Of a stretch of 64,000 bases of DNA, positions 10,752-24,000 are shown in pieces; position 1 is the stretch's first letter, and each line of letters opens with the position of its first letter. The DNA comes from Eopsaltria australis (lineage: Eukaryota > Chordata > Aves > Passeriformes > Petroicidae), in contig JAVTVJ010000033.1 of the NCBI GenBank assembly GCA_034509425.1, positions 5,205,001 through 5,269,000 on the forward strand. Reading direction: 5' to 3'. The notes under the pieces were generated by a model that was not told where the DNA came from, did no database searches, and saw only the letters and a list, made by a program, of their open reading frames with translations. The position numbers and the translations under genes were made by a program.

Positions 10752-12896
10752 TGAAAAGTACGTCTTTCAGCATCTAATTGAATACAGATTATTAAAGGAG
10801 CTTTATAACACTGAACAAGTGTTGAAAGTTAAGATATACAACTGTGGTTCACAGAAGGATGGTAATTTCTGCAAAATGAACAGGAAAAACAAATTGAAAC
10901 ATTTTTCTTACAATTTTAAAGAAAAGGGATTTTGTTTCTGTTGTGTTTATTTGAGCAATTCTGGAAATAATTTAAATCTTTGTCTGGACAGCAGCACATT
11001 TGTATCTAGAGATATTAATCTAACCTGCCATTCTGCTAAAGACAGCGAGATCCCTCTTAACGTATTTAATGTGCTGTACGCAGCTCACTTTTAAATGCCA
11101 CAAGCAATACAAATCCGTCATCTCTCCTTGGGAAGCTGCCTGATTCTGTAATACAGCTTACTGCTAAGTAGTTTCTCTGATACTCAAGCTATATTTCTCC
11201 TGCTTGATTCATGTTCTACTTCCCATTACTTTGTGTTAACTCTCTCTGCCCCTGCTACCAAATGAAGGAGATCTGATTCCTACCTGTACTGACTGCTAAC
11301 TAACTGCTGTGAAAGGAGCAGCAAGATGTAAATAACACCCCACCTGGGAAGGTCACCTCTATGATCTCCCTACCTTCACACCATTCCTTGGACACTCACT
11401 GCTGTTCACTGCCAGGAGCAGAACCTCTGCTGTGACCTCAGCCATTTCCCTCTCCTACGAGACACTGCTGGATCACTACTGAAATAACTCAGCATTCCTG
11501 GAGGAATGCGTTATTTTTAAATAGGCAGTGCATTAAGTCCCGAGCTCTTACGTAAGAAAGGTTTCTAACAACAGTTCCAGGCAGAGCCCAGCCCGCCTAG
11601 TGCCATGTGCCTCCCAGCAGCTGATGCTCAACCTCGCAGTGCGGCACCAAGCAGCGCTGCTGCTGAGGAGCAGAGAGAACGCACGTGAAGGAAGGTCACA
11701 AGGTTTCGACCTAGATTTCAGTCAGCAGGAGTCTGCATCAGAAAATAAATCTGGATGTACTTCAGCGCCCTTGACAAAAAGGCTACAGGCCTGAGTGAGG
11801 GAGGAAAATAAGGTGCAACCTTGCCTTTGCACCAATATTTGTAGCAGGGGGATGGAAACTGACTATGCCTTTGTTTGTCTGCGGTGTTCTCTGAGTGTGC
11901 ATTGAGAAAAAAGGATCTCCTGTGTCAAGCAGACTGCCACTTTGAGCAGAGAAAATAGCTACCTGGCTCATGACTGCTGAAACAGAAAATATTTGTTAAA
12001 CAAGCCATTAAATTTTAATAGCAAAGTTTTGAAAAGTTGGTTGGGAAATCTATGCAAAAATACTTATGTAAAAACACTTCTGCAAAAACACTTACACACT
12101 AATTATACTTTCCTACTAGAATCCTTTCATGTCTCCCTCTGATTCTGGAAGCTGAGACATGACCTGTCTAGTCACTATCATCATTAGAATAGGCTGACAA
12201 AGAAGCAATTTTTTTTGAGTGCTTTTATTAACTTTGGCAAATGGATATTAAATTAACTGCAAGTTTTCACAAATGCAGTTACTCTAGCAACTCCCGAACA
12301 TGAAGGAGAAACAAAATGCATTAAATATAAATAAGTACATGAAGATCATAACTGTCCGTCCCTGTATCAAAGGGAATAAGCAAATAATATCAGTCCTTCT
12401 ACATAGAAAATAACTATTTTCCATAAATCTTACATGTCCTTGGGAAAAAATAAAACTGTTTTTTTTCCTTCTCTACAGGGCAGGATTATTGACTAAATGA
12501 AACAATGACAAGACTATATATGAAAATATATTGTAAACTGTTATCTGCAATTCTTCAGTGAAATGATAAATCAGGTTATGTAATCTCAGGTGACAATTCA
12601 GATCTATTACAACTAGCATCCATGTTTATCCAACTACTTCTAATCTTAAATCATCACAACTATTACTGTCTCCTTTAAGTTCTGGTGAAATTTGTATATT
12701 AAATAGCACTCATAAAGCAAATTTACAACTCGCCAACTGAAAATGGTACAACAATGAAATTATCTAATCTTATTTTAAACAGCTTTTTTACAATGACTGC
12801 AGTAGCTCATTGTAACTATCCTACTTGCACTACAGCATCTTCACAGAGAAGACCTAATTTCTTTTAATTTCTTGTATTATTGAATTTATAAGCAAT
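10752..12896. other. No gene seen
   Basis: AT-rich. The interval 11570-11710 is GC-richer (AGCAGCGCTGCTGCTGAGGAG), but its open frame has no supporting splice sites. No RNA gene is seen. Confidence 0.5.
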
Positions 12897-12932
12897 ACTG
12901 AACTGAACTGAACTGAACTGAACTGAACTGAA
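12897..12932 (+). repeat. (CTGAA)n pentanucleotide microsatellite
   Basis: Seven near-perfect CTGAA/ACTGA units in tandem. Pentamer arrays of this sort are uncommon among the otherwise mono- to tetranucleotide repeats here. Confidence 0.95.
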
Positions 12933-15046
12933 AGCTACCCTATCTTAAATTTACTAGTGATAGTTTTTGCTGTGAAACTTTTACAGGAATTTTCATTAGT
13001 ACACATGTAACTAAAGCAACAGAGGCTAATGTCCAAAATTTATCTGGAATGCTAAAGAATGCCCAGTACTGCTGAAGAACAGAAGCCAAGCTTCAGATTA
13101 TCTTCTACTGCATATGGACATCCAGAATTAAATCTACTTCTTATTCCTGCCTTGACACAGGCAGACCCTGTTGACAGGACAAGGACTTTTCGCTTAAAAA
13201 ACCAAAAATGCTTGCAGCGACAAAAGCCCTTGTGTATGCAGACAGATGAGGGAACAGATCATTGGCAATGCATCCCACCACTGAAGGAGACCTTGTCATG
13301 GGTGTGTAGGCAGAGAGCATGTTGAGATGGGAATGTGTTGGGCAGGAAGCTTTGATAGGAACAGAGAAACCAAACCAGAATTTGAAATAATCTTTCTAAA
13401 ACTTACAAACAAATCAGCTGAGAACTTTAAAATAGCAAAAAGAACCACAACAAAAAGATGATGATGTCTGCTCCCTGCTGGATTAATTGCAAGGGTTTCC
13501 AGTGTGGTGGCCCTGTACTTCATGCTTCTCCTTTTCCTTGGTAGTTAGGCTTGTCTTTCTTTTTCATAGATATAATGCTAGGTAGAAGCTTTCCTCCAAA
13601 ATTACTCAATTTCATAAGATTATATCTTTGTTTCTGGATTGTAGGAATTATGTGACATATAACCACAACTTCAGCAGAGTTCAAAGATTTTCTCTATGCA
13701 TGCTATTGAGACACCTGCCCTAATGAAAACAAATAAAGCAAGGAGGGTTGAGATGGGGAGGGTAGGTGTTTAATGAGCTTATTTGGTAAGCAACTAAATA
13801 GGTTTAAGGAGGCATGTGTCCATTTTCTACTATTTGTACACAATTTTTATGTCATCTTTGCCAAGTCTCCTAATCCAGCATGTTTTCCAGCTCAGAGGAA
13901 AGGGCAATAACTTCCTATTTCACAGATGTCACCAATGTTAACTAAATTCGAACTATCATGCTGAGGTAGTACAAAGGGCAACAACAGCTTCCAACCACAC
14001 TTCTGGTGCCTCCCAAGATGACATATCTGTTGCTCACCACCTTGTAGTGGCTCAGCCTCTGGGGACTTCCTTGAGAGACGGATCCAGGTGATACAGTCTT
14101 TTTCTCACAAAGCAGTAAGTGAATACCTAAGTCCAATGCTGCATAATACCTTGTCATGAAGTTAATTTTAAAAACAGTAAAACAACTAAATATGAAAATT
14201 CTAATTAGTCTGAGAAAATCTCTTTTACTTGAGGCAGGAAAAAAAAAAGTGAAAATCTGTGTAAAAATAGGGATTTGTCCTTGGAGATACTTAGAAATAC
14301 ATTCTTTGCATGTGTATTAAACTCTTCTTCAGCTGCAAGTACTTATTCATAGACACTCTCAGACTGCTAAGAGCAGTTTGTTTTTAGAAAAGACAACTTT
14401 AGATAATAAATCTGTATACACCAGTTCTAAACCGGCACCACTCATAAAAAACATCCATTTAAAATAATTTTCTTTCTCACTATGTTTTTTTTCCATGGCA
14501 AATAAGTAATTTTAATTGGATTTTTCATCTGATATTATATACAAATGTATTAATGCAATTTGTTTTGCAGCAGTTCACATTACCTACATTAACAAATAGA
14601 AAAACAGTTCCTGAAATTTATATCGTTAAATGGAGAAGAAACAAGGTCTGTGAACATCTTGGGACACAATTCAGTCCACTTAAAAACATTTCAAAAGCTC
14701 TTTGTGGTTCACCTCACAAAGCTTCTGGTCCACAAGGCTCCTGCTTCAGATGTCTGCAAGTGATGCATGATGCATGCACAGAAAGACACATGACTGTATA
14801 AAGGGCTTTATTTTACAGCACCTGCACAAGAAGATTTTAACATCGTGTGGAGCCTTTTGGCAGTGCAGCAGTAAAACCTACATTCACTATCCAACTATTG
14901 GTATTCACATCCAACTACTGCATAAGGTTATGACAAGGTGTTTATCATATTGGTTGGGGTAGTCCCTTAACTACCTGGACTCGCAAAAAGCCCAAGAATC
15001 CCTGAAAAAAAAAATTCCTCTCATTGACTTTGCTTTCCTGATTTAG
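12933..15046. other. No gene seen
   Basis: AT-rich DNA. TGATGCATGATGCA (14762-14775) is a small tandem duplication. Open frames at about 13940-14160 (minus) and 14550-14800 (plus) have no convincing splice boundaries. Confidence 0.5.
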
Positions 15047-15206
15047 GGGAGATGGTGCTTTGGAGGTGCCTCTTGTCCATTGGCTGCGAAATGAATCAAT
15101 GACTACTGTGGTACAATTAGTGTGGCAGCTCCATGAATTAGAAAAGTTCCAGGCCAGCATCTATCTATGGCATCTCCCAAAGTACATAGAAAAAGTCACC
15201 ACATAG
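15047..15206 (+). other. Candidate coding exon, plus strand
   Basis: A strong acceptor (ttgctttcctgatttag) precedes a frame open for about 53 codons to TAG at 15204-15206. The peptide begins GDGALEVPLVHWLRNE and continues with VVQLVWQLHELEKFQ; it looks like folded protein rather than low-complexity translation. G is enriched at codon position 1 compared with position 2 (about 16 to 7). No good donor precedes the stop, so it would have to be a terminal exon. I do not recognise it. It is the only plus-strand candidate and would conflict with a minus-strand gene unless nested. Chance remains likely. Confidence 0.2.
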
Positions 15207-15627
15207 CTCTCCCCATCTCACATTCACAGTCACCCCCTTGCCTCAACAACTGTCACTGTGACACTCCAGCAGTCCTACAAATGTAAAGTCCTACTTACGC
15301 AAATGATAATTGATTTGGCCTGATATTTTCATCACATTCTTTGCCTTATGCTCCTTTTAAAGACTGTCTCCTCTGTATTCTTTACTTTGCCATGTAATTT
15401 TTTTTAATGTTCAAGAAAATCCACTGCTGACCTTCCACCATTCCATCATTTCTCTTTCATATTGAAAGCTTTACCTCTGTCTCTGATAATCCTGTAAGCC
15501 CAGCTTCTATATGCTATAAAGCTTCGCGAAATGTCTCCTAGTTACCTTCTTAGAAAGCTAATCCATTCTTTTTTTTTAATTTTCCAATTTTCACTTATAA
15601 ATGCCCTCTACCATAAAACAACTCAAG

Positions 15628-15756
15628 TTTTATTTTTTGTTTTGGTTTGGTTTGGTTTGGGGTTTTTTGTTTGTTTTGTTTTGGGTTTGGTGTTTTGGTT
15701 TTTTTGTTGTTGTTTGTTTTTTTATTTTTTTTCTTCTTTTTTTCCCTGTTTTCCAC
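15628..15756 (+). repeat. T-rich low-complexity block with (TTTGG)n
   Basis: Four TTTGG units (about 15641-15662) are embedded in roughly 130 bases of T/G then T/C-rich DNA. The hydrophobic open frames here (Phe/Val/Leu/Gly) are translations of this tract, not membrane proteins. It is possibly an A-tail on the minus strand, with no element body identified. Confidence 0.9.
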
Positions 15757-16067
15757 TGTCCCTTTGGTTTTATAGAGATTTAAGTTCTATTTTATATATA
15801 CGTTGGAGGCAGGACACATCTTTTTGAACTCTGTATAGAATCCAGCCAATGAATTATTTTTAGGTGTTATGCAGTGAAAAAACCCCAGGAAAGAGAAACA
15901 CCAACTTGAAAACGAGCATTCTTTCCTGATTTCCATGTCTTTCTTTGAAAACAGAAAGCATGCTGTTCCTTTTCTAAATTTGCCTAGCCTTCCCACTTTA
16001 CTACAGTTTAGCACTGGAGAGCTTTATGAATTGTTTTTGATAGGTACATAAATTTACTACATTACAC
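15757..16067. other. No gene seen
   Basis: AT-rich. The minus-strand frame entering from the right ends in stops here. Confidence 0.5.
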
Positions 16068-16169
16068 ATTGAAAAAAAACGGTGTCCAGCTTTGTCAAAT
16101 ATAATTGAATAAAAGCATGCTAATTTTGGTTCTTGCACTGGTGTCTCAGCAGAATGTTCTTCTTGTTCA
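16068..16169 (-). other. Candidate coding exon, minus strand
   Basis: A strong acceptor (tatttattgttctaacag) opens a minus-strand frame starting in phase 2. The peptide begins EQEEHSAETPVQEPKLACFY, acidic then mixed, and the frame stays open to 16001. Codon position 1 carries G about 11 times against 4 and 3 at positions 2 and 3. The donor is unclear: AAT|gtgtaa at 16068 is the best of several weak choices, so the low end is uncertain. I recognise no family. It could belong to the same hypothetical gene as the other minus-strand candidates. Confidence 0.22.
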
Positions 16170-17675
16170 CTGTTAGAACAATAAATATAGAACAAGGATT
16201 TTAATGGTATTCTCTTTTATAGCAATCTGATGGGGTGAAGTAATTGCTTTTGGTGCTCACAATATCTGTAGCTAGATGAATTTACAAGGAAAGCACTTTA
16301 GCCTTAGAGCAAAATTATGAATATGTATCAGGCTCCTGCATTACATTTATTGTCTCCAGTACACAAAAATCAACTTTGGCATTACAAGAAGAGAGAATAA
16401 CCAACAAACCATCTCCTGAAGTAGAAAACTATTATTTAAAGTGACAGTTTCACCCCTCTTTTCCTCTAAATAAGGGACAAGGGTCTAAACCAATAATCTA
16501 TCGGTTTTCACCTCTCTCTGTAACCTGTTCACAAGGAGACTGCCATTAGGCATAGCACTGCTGACACCAACATTTGTATACGATACTTCTGATGACAGCT
16601 ATTAATGCACCATCAATAGGACACTTACAATACTAAACATGCATTAAGCAGCTACTACTTTCTAGATGTCTGGAATTTCTCTAATACAATCAAGGGAACT
16701 GGCAGAAATCCTAGTTTGCCATCACACACAAACCAAAAGGATTTCCATTCATCTAAAGCAGCAAGGAATTAGGTTTTCTTGATGCTAATCAGGAGAAAAA
16801 ATTCTCTTTAAAAGCAGATTAATCTTCAGATTAATAAACGGTTTAAGATCATACATTTGAGATAAGATTACTGAAACCTAAATAACTGGATGAATATACA
16901 GCAAACGGAAAATAAACCTTCAAATGAAAAAAAAAATAACAACTGAAAGGACTGCAAACTGCTAACCTAAATATGATGGGCTCTCACTGTGCCTATCACT
17001 TACTGTCTGAGAGAGCAAGTCTTTTTCACATTAGTTACAAGACATGACAGAAATTTTATTCCCCCAGATACTTCTTAACGTGGAATATATGACTTAGGAA
17101 TCATTTCAATACATACATAATGTCTCTGCTTAACTTCCAGATGATATCACTTTTTGGCGCTGCTCTAGTATAGTAAAACAGATCCAGAAAGCCGATATAA
17201 AATGCTTATAACTAAAGGAAAGGAAACAAAGAACAGGAAAAAGGAGACACAGATGAAAAGAGTTGCATGTAAATTTTGAAAAAACACACCATGGCAGCTA
17301 ATGCAAAACTAAGAAATATATAGAGAACCATGGAACAGGCATCCTAAGCCATATCAAAGCTATGTTTTTGTGCAGTGTACCCAGGAGCAGTACTATATTC
17401 AAACTGTGTGCCAAAAATACTAAGCATAATGAGGCAGCCAGCTCTTGTCAAAATGCATTCCTAAAAACCGAGCTTGTCATTTTCTAAAAAATCATTATTT
17501 TCCGTGTGGGTTTTTCCTTTATTTTGCTTTGAATTTTCCAAAGTTTAGGCAAAGTTTGTCTCCACATATAAGACTCATGATTTGTGTTTGTATCTGGAAG
17601 CAGAGCCTAAATAGGAAAATTAAAAGACATATTTTCACATGCATCTAAATACTGCTTATAAAATCCTGTCTGCAA
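16170..17675. other. No gene seen
   Basis: AT-rich, with scattered A-runs (for example near 16927). No repeat or exon is supportable. Confidence 0.55.
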
Positions 17676-17698
17676 TTTTTTTTTTTTTTTTTTTTTTA
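17676..17698 (+). repeat. Poly(T) run
   Basis: About 20 consecutive Ts followed by AAAGAGAAGAG. It is a possible A-tail of a minus-strand insertion, but nothing upstream identifies one. Confidence 0.85.
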
Positions 17699-20600
17699 AA
17701 GAGAAGAGCTTAGATTGTTGCTGGGAAATTAATCCTTGCTTTCACTCCTTGTTTTGGGCCCTCAAACAGAAACTTAACTTTTGAAAGGTTAATTTTTACT
17801 ATAATTGCTATAAAGAGGCAGCTCTGTACGAGAGCCTTGTTTTCTAGTCAGACAATGGCTTTATCAGAGAGCTTACAGTCCAGCCATTGAAATGTTCATG
17901 TCAATGTCAAGTTGAAATACCATCATGCTCATGCCAAGTAAACGAAAAAGAATTCAGGCACTTACTGGAGCTAAGTCTTACTTTTCTCTCTTTTACAAGC
18001 TGTCTCTGAGCCAGCTTCACATTTGATACAAGCCAAAATTGTTGGGAAGCAAAACACGTGATGGTTTTGCTGCCGTATAAGGAGAAGTACTGCGAGCAAC
18101 CATTTCTAATTCCTGGTGTTAGAAGGAAAAATCTGTGGAGAAGGATCTTTTAGATCTTTCATAGCCACCATTAGTCACAGAACAGCTTGTATGCTCTTCT
18201 CTTGTCAGATTTTTAAAAGTCATCTTTGTCGCAATCATGCTCCCTCCTTTTCGGGGCTGCATGGGGGCAGAGAGAACCTGAGCATTTTGAAAGGCAATCT
18301 CTCTCCCTTAGGAAGGGGGTACCTTACAGTGACAATCCAGATGTTGCCGTAGGTGCAACATTTCATCCATCGAGCTGCAATGGCATGTTGCCATTGGGTC
18401 CACTGTTTTGGAAACACAGGCATCGTTTCAGTACTGACTTTGAAGGGTGAGGCTTCTGGGGAGAGGACTGGAAGATGAGTGTCCTTTGGAGAGTTCTAGA
18501 AACCCTAAGTTACCAGGCACTGCAAGGACTGAGATCACTGCAAGGACATCACTTCCAGGTGCTAGTATTGGCAGACACTGCAGCATTCTTGAATTCACTG
18601 GAGCCAGCCTATGTCATCTTATGAAATCAGTCTAAAGAATGATAAATTACCTTCCTCCATACTGAACTGGATCCAGGATAGAGCAGACTGTACCGGAAAC
18701 TATCATTTTTAAAATAAAAATCCATCCAAGATACATTTTCAGGATGATGCCAACTAAGAGATACTACATTATCTGGAAAATGTCTGAAAGAGACAGCAGG
18801 AGTTGAACAGCTACTGCTTTTCATCCAACAGCTCAGGCCACTAAATTCTTCATAATAAAGAGTTATGTAGATGGTGGACTGGATGCAGGCATGACAGGAG
18901 GAATGATGCTATGAGCCATTTTCTTCTGTAAGTTGTACAAGATAAACAGAAAACTGGTTAGAATTTTTAAACTGATTGACATGAGGAAGTTGTAGAGTTC
19001 TAGTGAGACTCCTTTTAAAAATAATATATTCTTCTTGTCATCAAAACAAAAAAATCCGTATTTTAAACTATTTTTAAAGAAAGAAGGGGAAAAAAACCCT
19101 AAAACCAGAGGATGTAAGTTCCCTTTTTCACAAGTAATCAAGAATGTATTACACCAGTGGTCAGCAATGTCTACAGAGAAAGAAAACATTCTGTTATCAG
19201 GAATCTTTGGTATTTAATACACAGAGAAGAAAGGGAATAATTTTCAGTCATGTTCATCTCAAAACTGCCAAAAACTTGTTTACAAGGTCTGTGATGCCCA
19301 GGAGCAAAGTATTTGGAGTGGAGGGGCTAACAACTCATGTTTTGGATGGGATGTTTAGACCTGTCATCCTTCTCACTGAGACATCCCTGAAAAGATGAGG
19401 AGAAAAGACTGGTACCATTCACATGCTCTGGACAAAACACGAGGCATTGAACACATATATTTTAAACTTATTTGCCATTAAAATACAAGGAATTTTATCC
19501 ACTCTTGAAGGAAAGCAACCCTGCAATGCTTTGATTGATTTGGATTGAGCTACAAAACTATTTTTCACAGTACACATTTTAAAAGTTGAAATGGCTTTCT
19601 TAAATGAAGGCGTATTCTTTCAATCTGAACTAACATTTCAACTCAAGAACTGTTCAACTGTTCAGCTATGGTGAAGCAGACTAATTACTCTTCCTTTTTT
19701 TTCTTTAGGAGAAGTCTTTTCTGGTAAAAAAAAAAAAAAACAACCAAACAAACACAAGATAAATCTGTGTGGAATAAAAAAAGGGCAGAGCAAACAACTT
19801 GCATGCAATTCGGACAATAAAGACTTGCTGCATTAAACTGAATAAATAAAGCAATCAGTTTTAAGAAAGAAAACTTTCTTCCCAATTACATAGATAATTT
19901 TCACCCCTAGAGAACTCATTAGTCCCAAACTGTATTGCATTCCTGTCATCAGTCAACACCACTTTTCAGCAAAGAGCTTTCACATGCTTAAAATATACAT
20001 ACAATTGTATTCTTCTGAAAATGTCAGGTATTTTTAAGATGACAGTTTATGTAATATTTTCTTTTCACATAGCTAACTTCCAATCATTCTTACTGTGTAG
20101 ATAAAAATTTTAATTTTATCAGAAATGTATGTATAGGTAAAAAAATACATTAAGAGTACAAATTGACACAAATAGCTCTTCTTTGGGCACTAGTATAAAC
20201 TATGAGCATCAGAAGTAACAGATTGCTCCAGTGGCAAACAACACTGGAAGCACCGAGAGTGTTTTGGATTGTGGCTGATACATACTCAGCTCAGACTTCC
20301 AGATCACTCCTTCATGTAAGGCTGTATGTATGAATGACAGTGTAGAGGTGGTGGTCTACAGCAGAACTCATTCCAATATGATTTAAGAGAAGAGTGGCTA
20401 TTTCACAGGAATCTGAGTCTCTAGGGATCTACAGATTCCTGTGTACATGGGACGCTCCACAGGAAGTAATGAGGAAAGAAGAGAGAGGCTGTGGTCGTGA
20501 CATTGCATCTTCTAACTCTGACCTGTGTGTCCTTCAGTTTAAAGTTCAGGTTTCAGGTGAACAGTGAATGCCAGATTACTATGGGGATTTTTGATCGTCA

Positions 20601-20894
20601 CTCCTTTTCTACAGGGATCCAACTTCCCCGAGGACCTCATAAAAATATTTGCCCTGTCTCAACCTTTCATTTTGTTCCTCAAAGATCCATTGAAAAGGTA
20701 TCTGTATCACAGCTGCAGTCCAATGTCAGCCAAAAACAAAGTACAAAAAGTTCTGCTGAGCTGTAACTCACTGCACTAAGCTGAACAAAAGCTTCCTTCC
20801 TGAAGAATAGCAAAGGCTCTACTTCTGACAAAAGCTTGCTTTCTTTCCCAGCTCTTTAGGATTCAGCATCATGACTTCAGGGATTGCTGTAGAC
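17699..20894. other. No gene seen
   Basis: Mostly AT-rich. 18230-18480 is somewhat GC-richer and frames there are broken. A poly(A) run lies at about 19725-19740. No splice-paired coding segment was found. Confidence 0.5.
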
Positions 20895-21010
20895 GTGCAG
20901 AGGTTATGTGGAGATTTCTGAGATCTGAGGTTCAATTCCCATTATATTTCACAAATCACTGTGCTACCTGGCTATGATACTTTCATTTCCTGGTGCAGAA
21001 ATCAGCCTGC
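20895..21010 (+). repeat. Possible MIR-like SINE remnant
   Basis: A tRNA B-box-like 'gaggttcaattcccatt' is followed by 'ttcacaaatcactgtgctac', 'ctggctatgatac' and 'tttcatttcctggtgcag'. This is the spacing of the MIR 'ttcgaatcccggctctgcca', 'ctagctgtgtgacc' and 'acttaacctctc' sections. It is strongly diverged and ends are guesses. Confidence 0.35.
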
Positions 21011-24000
21011 TGAGATAAACCTTTCAGTCATCTTTGGAACTGGCATGTTGCTCTGGAGTTGTTTTCATCAAGTGCACTGTCACTTTCCTTTGAAATTCAT
21101 AAATTAATTTCAGGTATTATATAGATCCAATTTTATGTATGGTTTTACAATTGCTGTCATTTGATATGACCTCTGAAAACACTGAAGGTCCATCCCTGAC
21201 AAATGCTGGTGCTGACTTTCTAGCCAAAATCTAAGCAAGGTTTAAATGTCTTGTAAGTTTCTTCCTTGATTTTTTTGTAGTAAATACAGTGGGAAGAATG
21301 TCCTACAATTTTCAAGACCATTAAATGCTATGGTTAGGAAGAATTCTTTTGCTTCAGTTTAAACACTGAGGATATCCCTTAGTGTAATGTTGATTCATGC
21401 ATATGCACTTCGTTTTTCAGGCCCTTAAGTAATGGAAAGTAAAATAATTTGAAAAGCTTGTTCATTTTAAACTTGTATCAAGAGGCTAAACTATACTAAC
21501 TGTGATTTTAATCACAGGATATACTGGCATTTGTCTGACTTTATGAGGTACATGATGTATAGGGCCTATTTGAAAGGAAAAGATCATAAAAATGGATCAT
21601 AAGAAATGGAATGTTGTCCAAATGTAGCAAGGAGGTTCATGTTTTCACAAAATTATTTGAAGGAAACAATATTGAGCACTCATACTAGAAAATAAATGTG
21701 CAATTCAGAAATAGAATTCTGGTGTAAAGATTAATGCAATACAAATAAAAGATTATCGTTTGAGTTAAACAAATCTCTCTTAGCCTCATCTCATAAATAG
21801 CCATACATTTATTCTATCTAACAACCAATTTTCATTCCCATCATAACAATTTCAAAGTTAAAAAATGCAGTTCAAAATTTACAGCACAAAAGACAGAAGA
21901 GTTATTCTTCAGACTCATTAGTGGGGAATCAGATTTAACTAGCTCACATTTAGCACGTATTGTATTTTTTCCCCCTGAGTTTATAGCATTAGGTCAATTT
22001 ATTTCCTTAACTGCACATGGTCTCTTGAAAAGTGTCCTGCAAGTACTTCAACCACATTTTTAAAAAAAGTGCTGAGGAAAGAATTTATGTATGTAACTGA
22101 AATTCCTCATATGACTTCTTTTTTTTCATATCTGAACCACTACCAGAAGAAAACATTATCCATTCCTTATTGTGTGAGGAGGCCAGCAAAGCGTGATTAC
22201 ATCGGGTAGATTGCTAGCAACAACCCAGACACCGAACCTCTGGAGGCTGGATGTGTCCCCAGAGTTCCCAGAGTTGCCAGCTTTCAATAAATATTAAGAT
22301 ACTTCATGAGATATTCAAATTTATGCTCAGTGGGCTTTGTGCTAGAAATGCTAATATAACACCAGATGCATTAAACAATTTGTCATACTCACATAAAAGG
22401 TTGGGTACTTTATTTGCCATCCTATTATTGATTTTCAGCTTGAAAATTACAGGACTTGTATAAGTACAGTCACACTGTTTTGAAGTAGCAAATGTTTAAA
22501 ATACTCTAGGCAAGTTATTGCTATGAAGTAATAGAGATAAAAAGCAACAAATAAATAAAATCCTTTAAACCATACTGAACATGAAAGAAAACAAAATGTT
22601 AGAAATAAACTGTCATTGGATGACTGCTTTAAAATTCACTGTCTTCATTAAATTTCCTATGAATTTAATGACAATAATTGGCAAAACAACTTTATTTATT
22701 AAGATTTATGGTTGCATTCTACAAATAAGCACAATCTAACCCTGTCATATCTAATACGTATGCAGCAAAGATTGACAAAAGCACACACAATGGTTTTCTC
22801 CATCCCCAAATTATTGAGTTAGCTAAAATGTTCTGTTTGTAGGAAAGTTACAAAGAATTTACGGAAGGGCAATACCTAATTAGTACCTGAAGTTGTACTG
22901 GGCTGCTGATTCAAATTAATAACATTTTCTAAGTGTGTTCAAAGGCATTTAAATAAAACGAAAGCCTTCAGAAATGCATTGAAGCATTTGATGCCTAGAT
23001 ACTGAAGTGATAAGCCTGCTGTAAAAGCCTAGAATAGGTTAGACAGATTAGACTGGCAGAGAAAGAAAACGTAGGTAAATAAAACAGTTAGGTATGAAAG
23101 AGACAAATATGCTTGAAAAAAAATACAAAGAGACAAAAAAGTGATTTGATTTTAAGAAAAGCTTGTGCGTGTTTACAAAAACACTGGTTTTAGTAGCATA
23201 GTTTTAAACATCATGCACTCTATAAAGGAAAACATTTCCAGATAACACAGCTGCTCGAAATAATAGACAACTGTTAAAAATACACAAACACATTTTTTTT
23301 ATGTAAAAGCAATTAACATTCCCTGGGGGGTAATGCCATGACATATATGTGTTATATTGAACCAGCTCCTCCTCTGATCAAATATATCAAATCAAAATAA
23401 TCTGATCCTGCAAGAAATATTAGTCTGCCACAGCATTAGTATGCTTAGTCAGTGGACCAAAATAAGCAATTGTAGGTCATCTAGTACTGTTAAAAATGCC
23501 AAATGGCTTGTGACACACTACTCTCTATCTCTTTACAACTATATATGGAGCTCAGGTGTAGTATTTCAGTTGAAGACAACGAGTACTTACGTAAATTAGC
23601 ATATGAGAGAAAAAAGTACCAACCTATTCTACACATAATGTTTGGTAAGCCAAAGCCACAAAAGGCCAAGCTGCAGCTGAAGCATCCATGAGATTACACA
23701 TAGGGTTTTCCCTCTTCCTTGCACACCCACGGCCGTAATCAGGGTATAGCTGAGGAGTAAAGTGATTGCTGTGTATTTATGCTGCTGGGTGTCCAGGAGG
23801 GATGATAAGAGCCCACTGAAGTTGCTGAGTGACTAAGTAAAAGTGAATTATACCTTTCTGAAGACTGACACAGTGTGTGCCACCCAGCCTCCTGGAACGT
23901 CCATTCAAAGGTGTGCAACTCCCAAGAAATTGAAGCACGTGGTCCAAAGGCTGCACACTGGCAATTGCTGCAAAATCTGTATCAGCCGTCAGTAATGAAG

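Noticed and set aside
10729..11094. A 121-codon plus-strand open frame
   Set aside because: Random-like amino-acid composition, no splice-site support, and a length within chance expectation for 64 kb.
15479..15520. A 39-base minus-strand open piece between AG and GAG|gtaaag
   Set aside because: Too short, with a weak pyrimidine tract; such combinations occur by chance many times in 64 kb.
15531..15827. Phe/Val/Leu/Gly-rich plus-strand frames
   Set aside because: Composition artefact of the T/TTTGG-rich tract.
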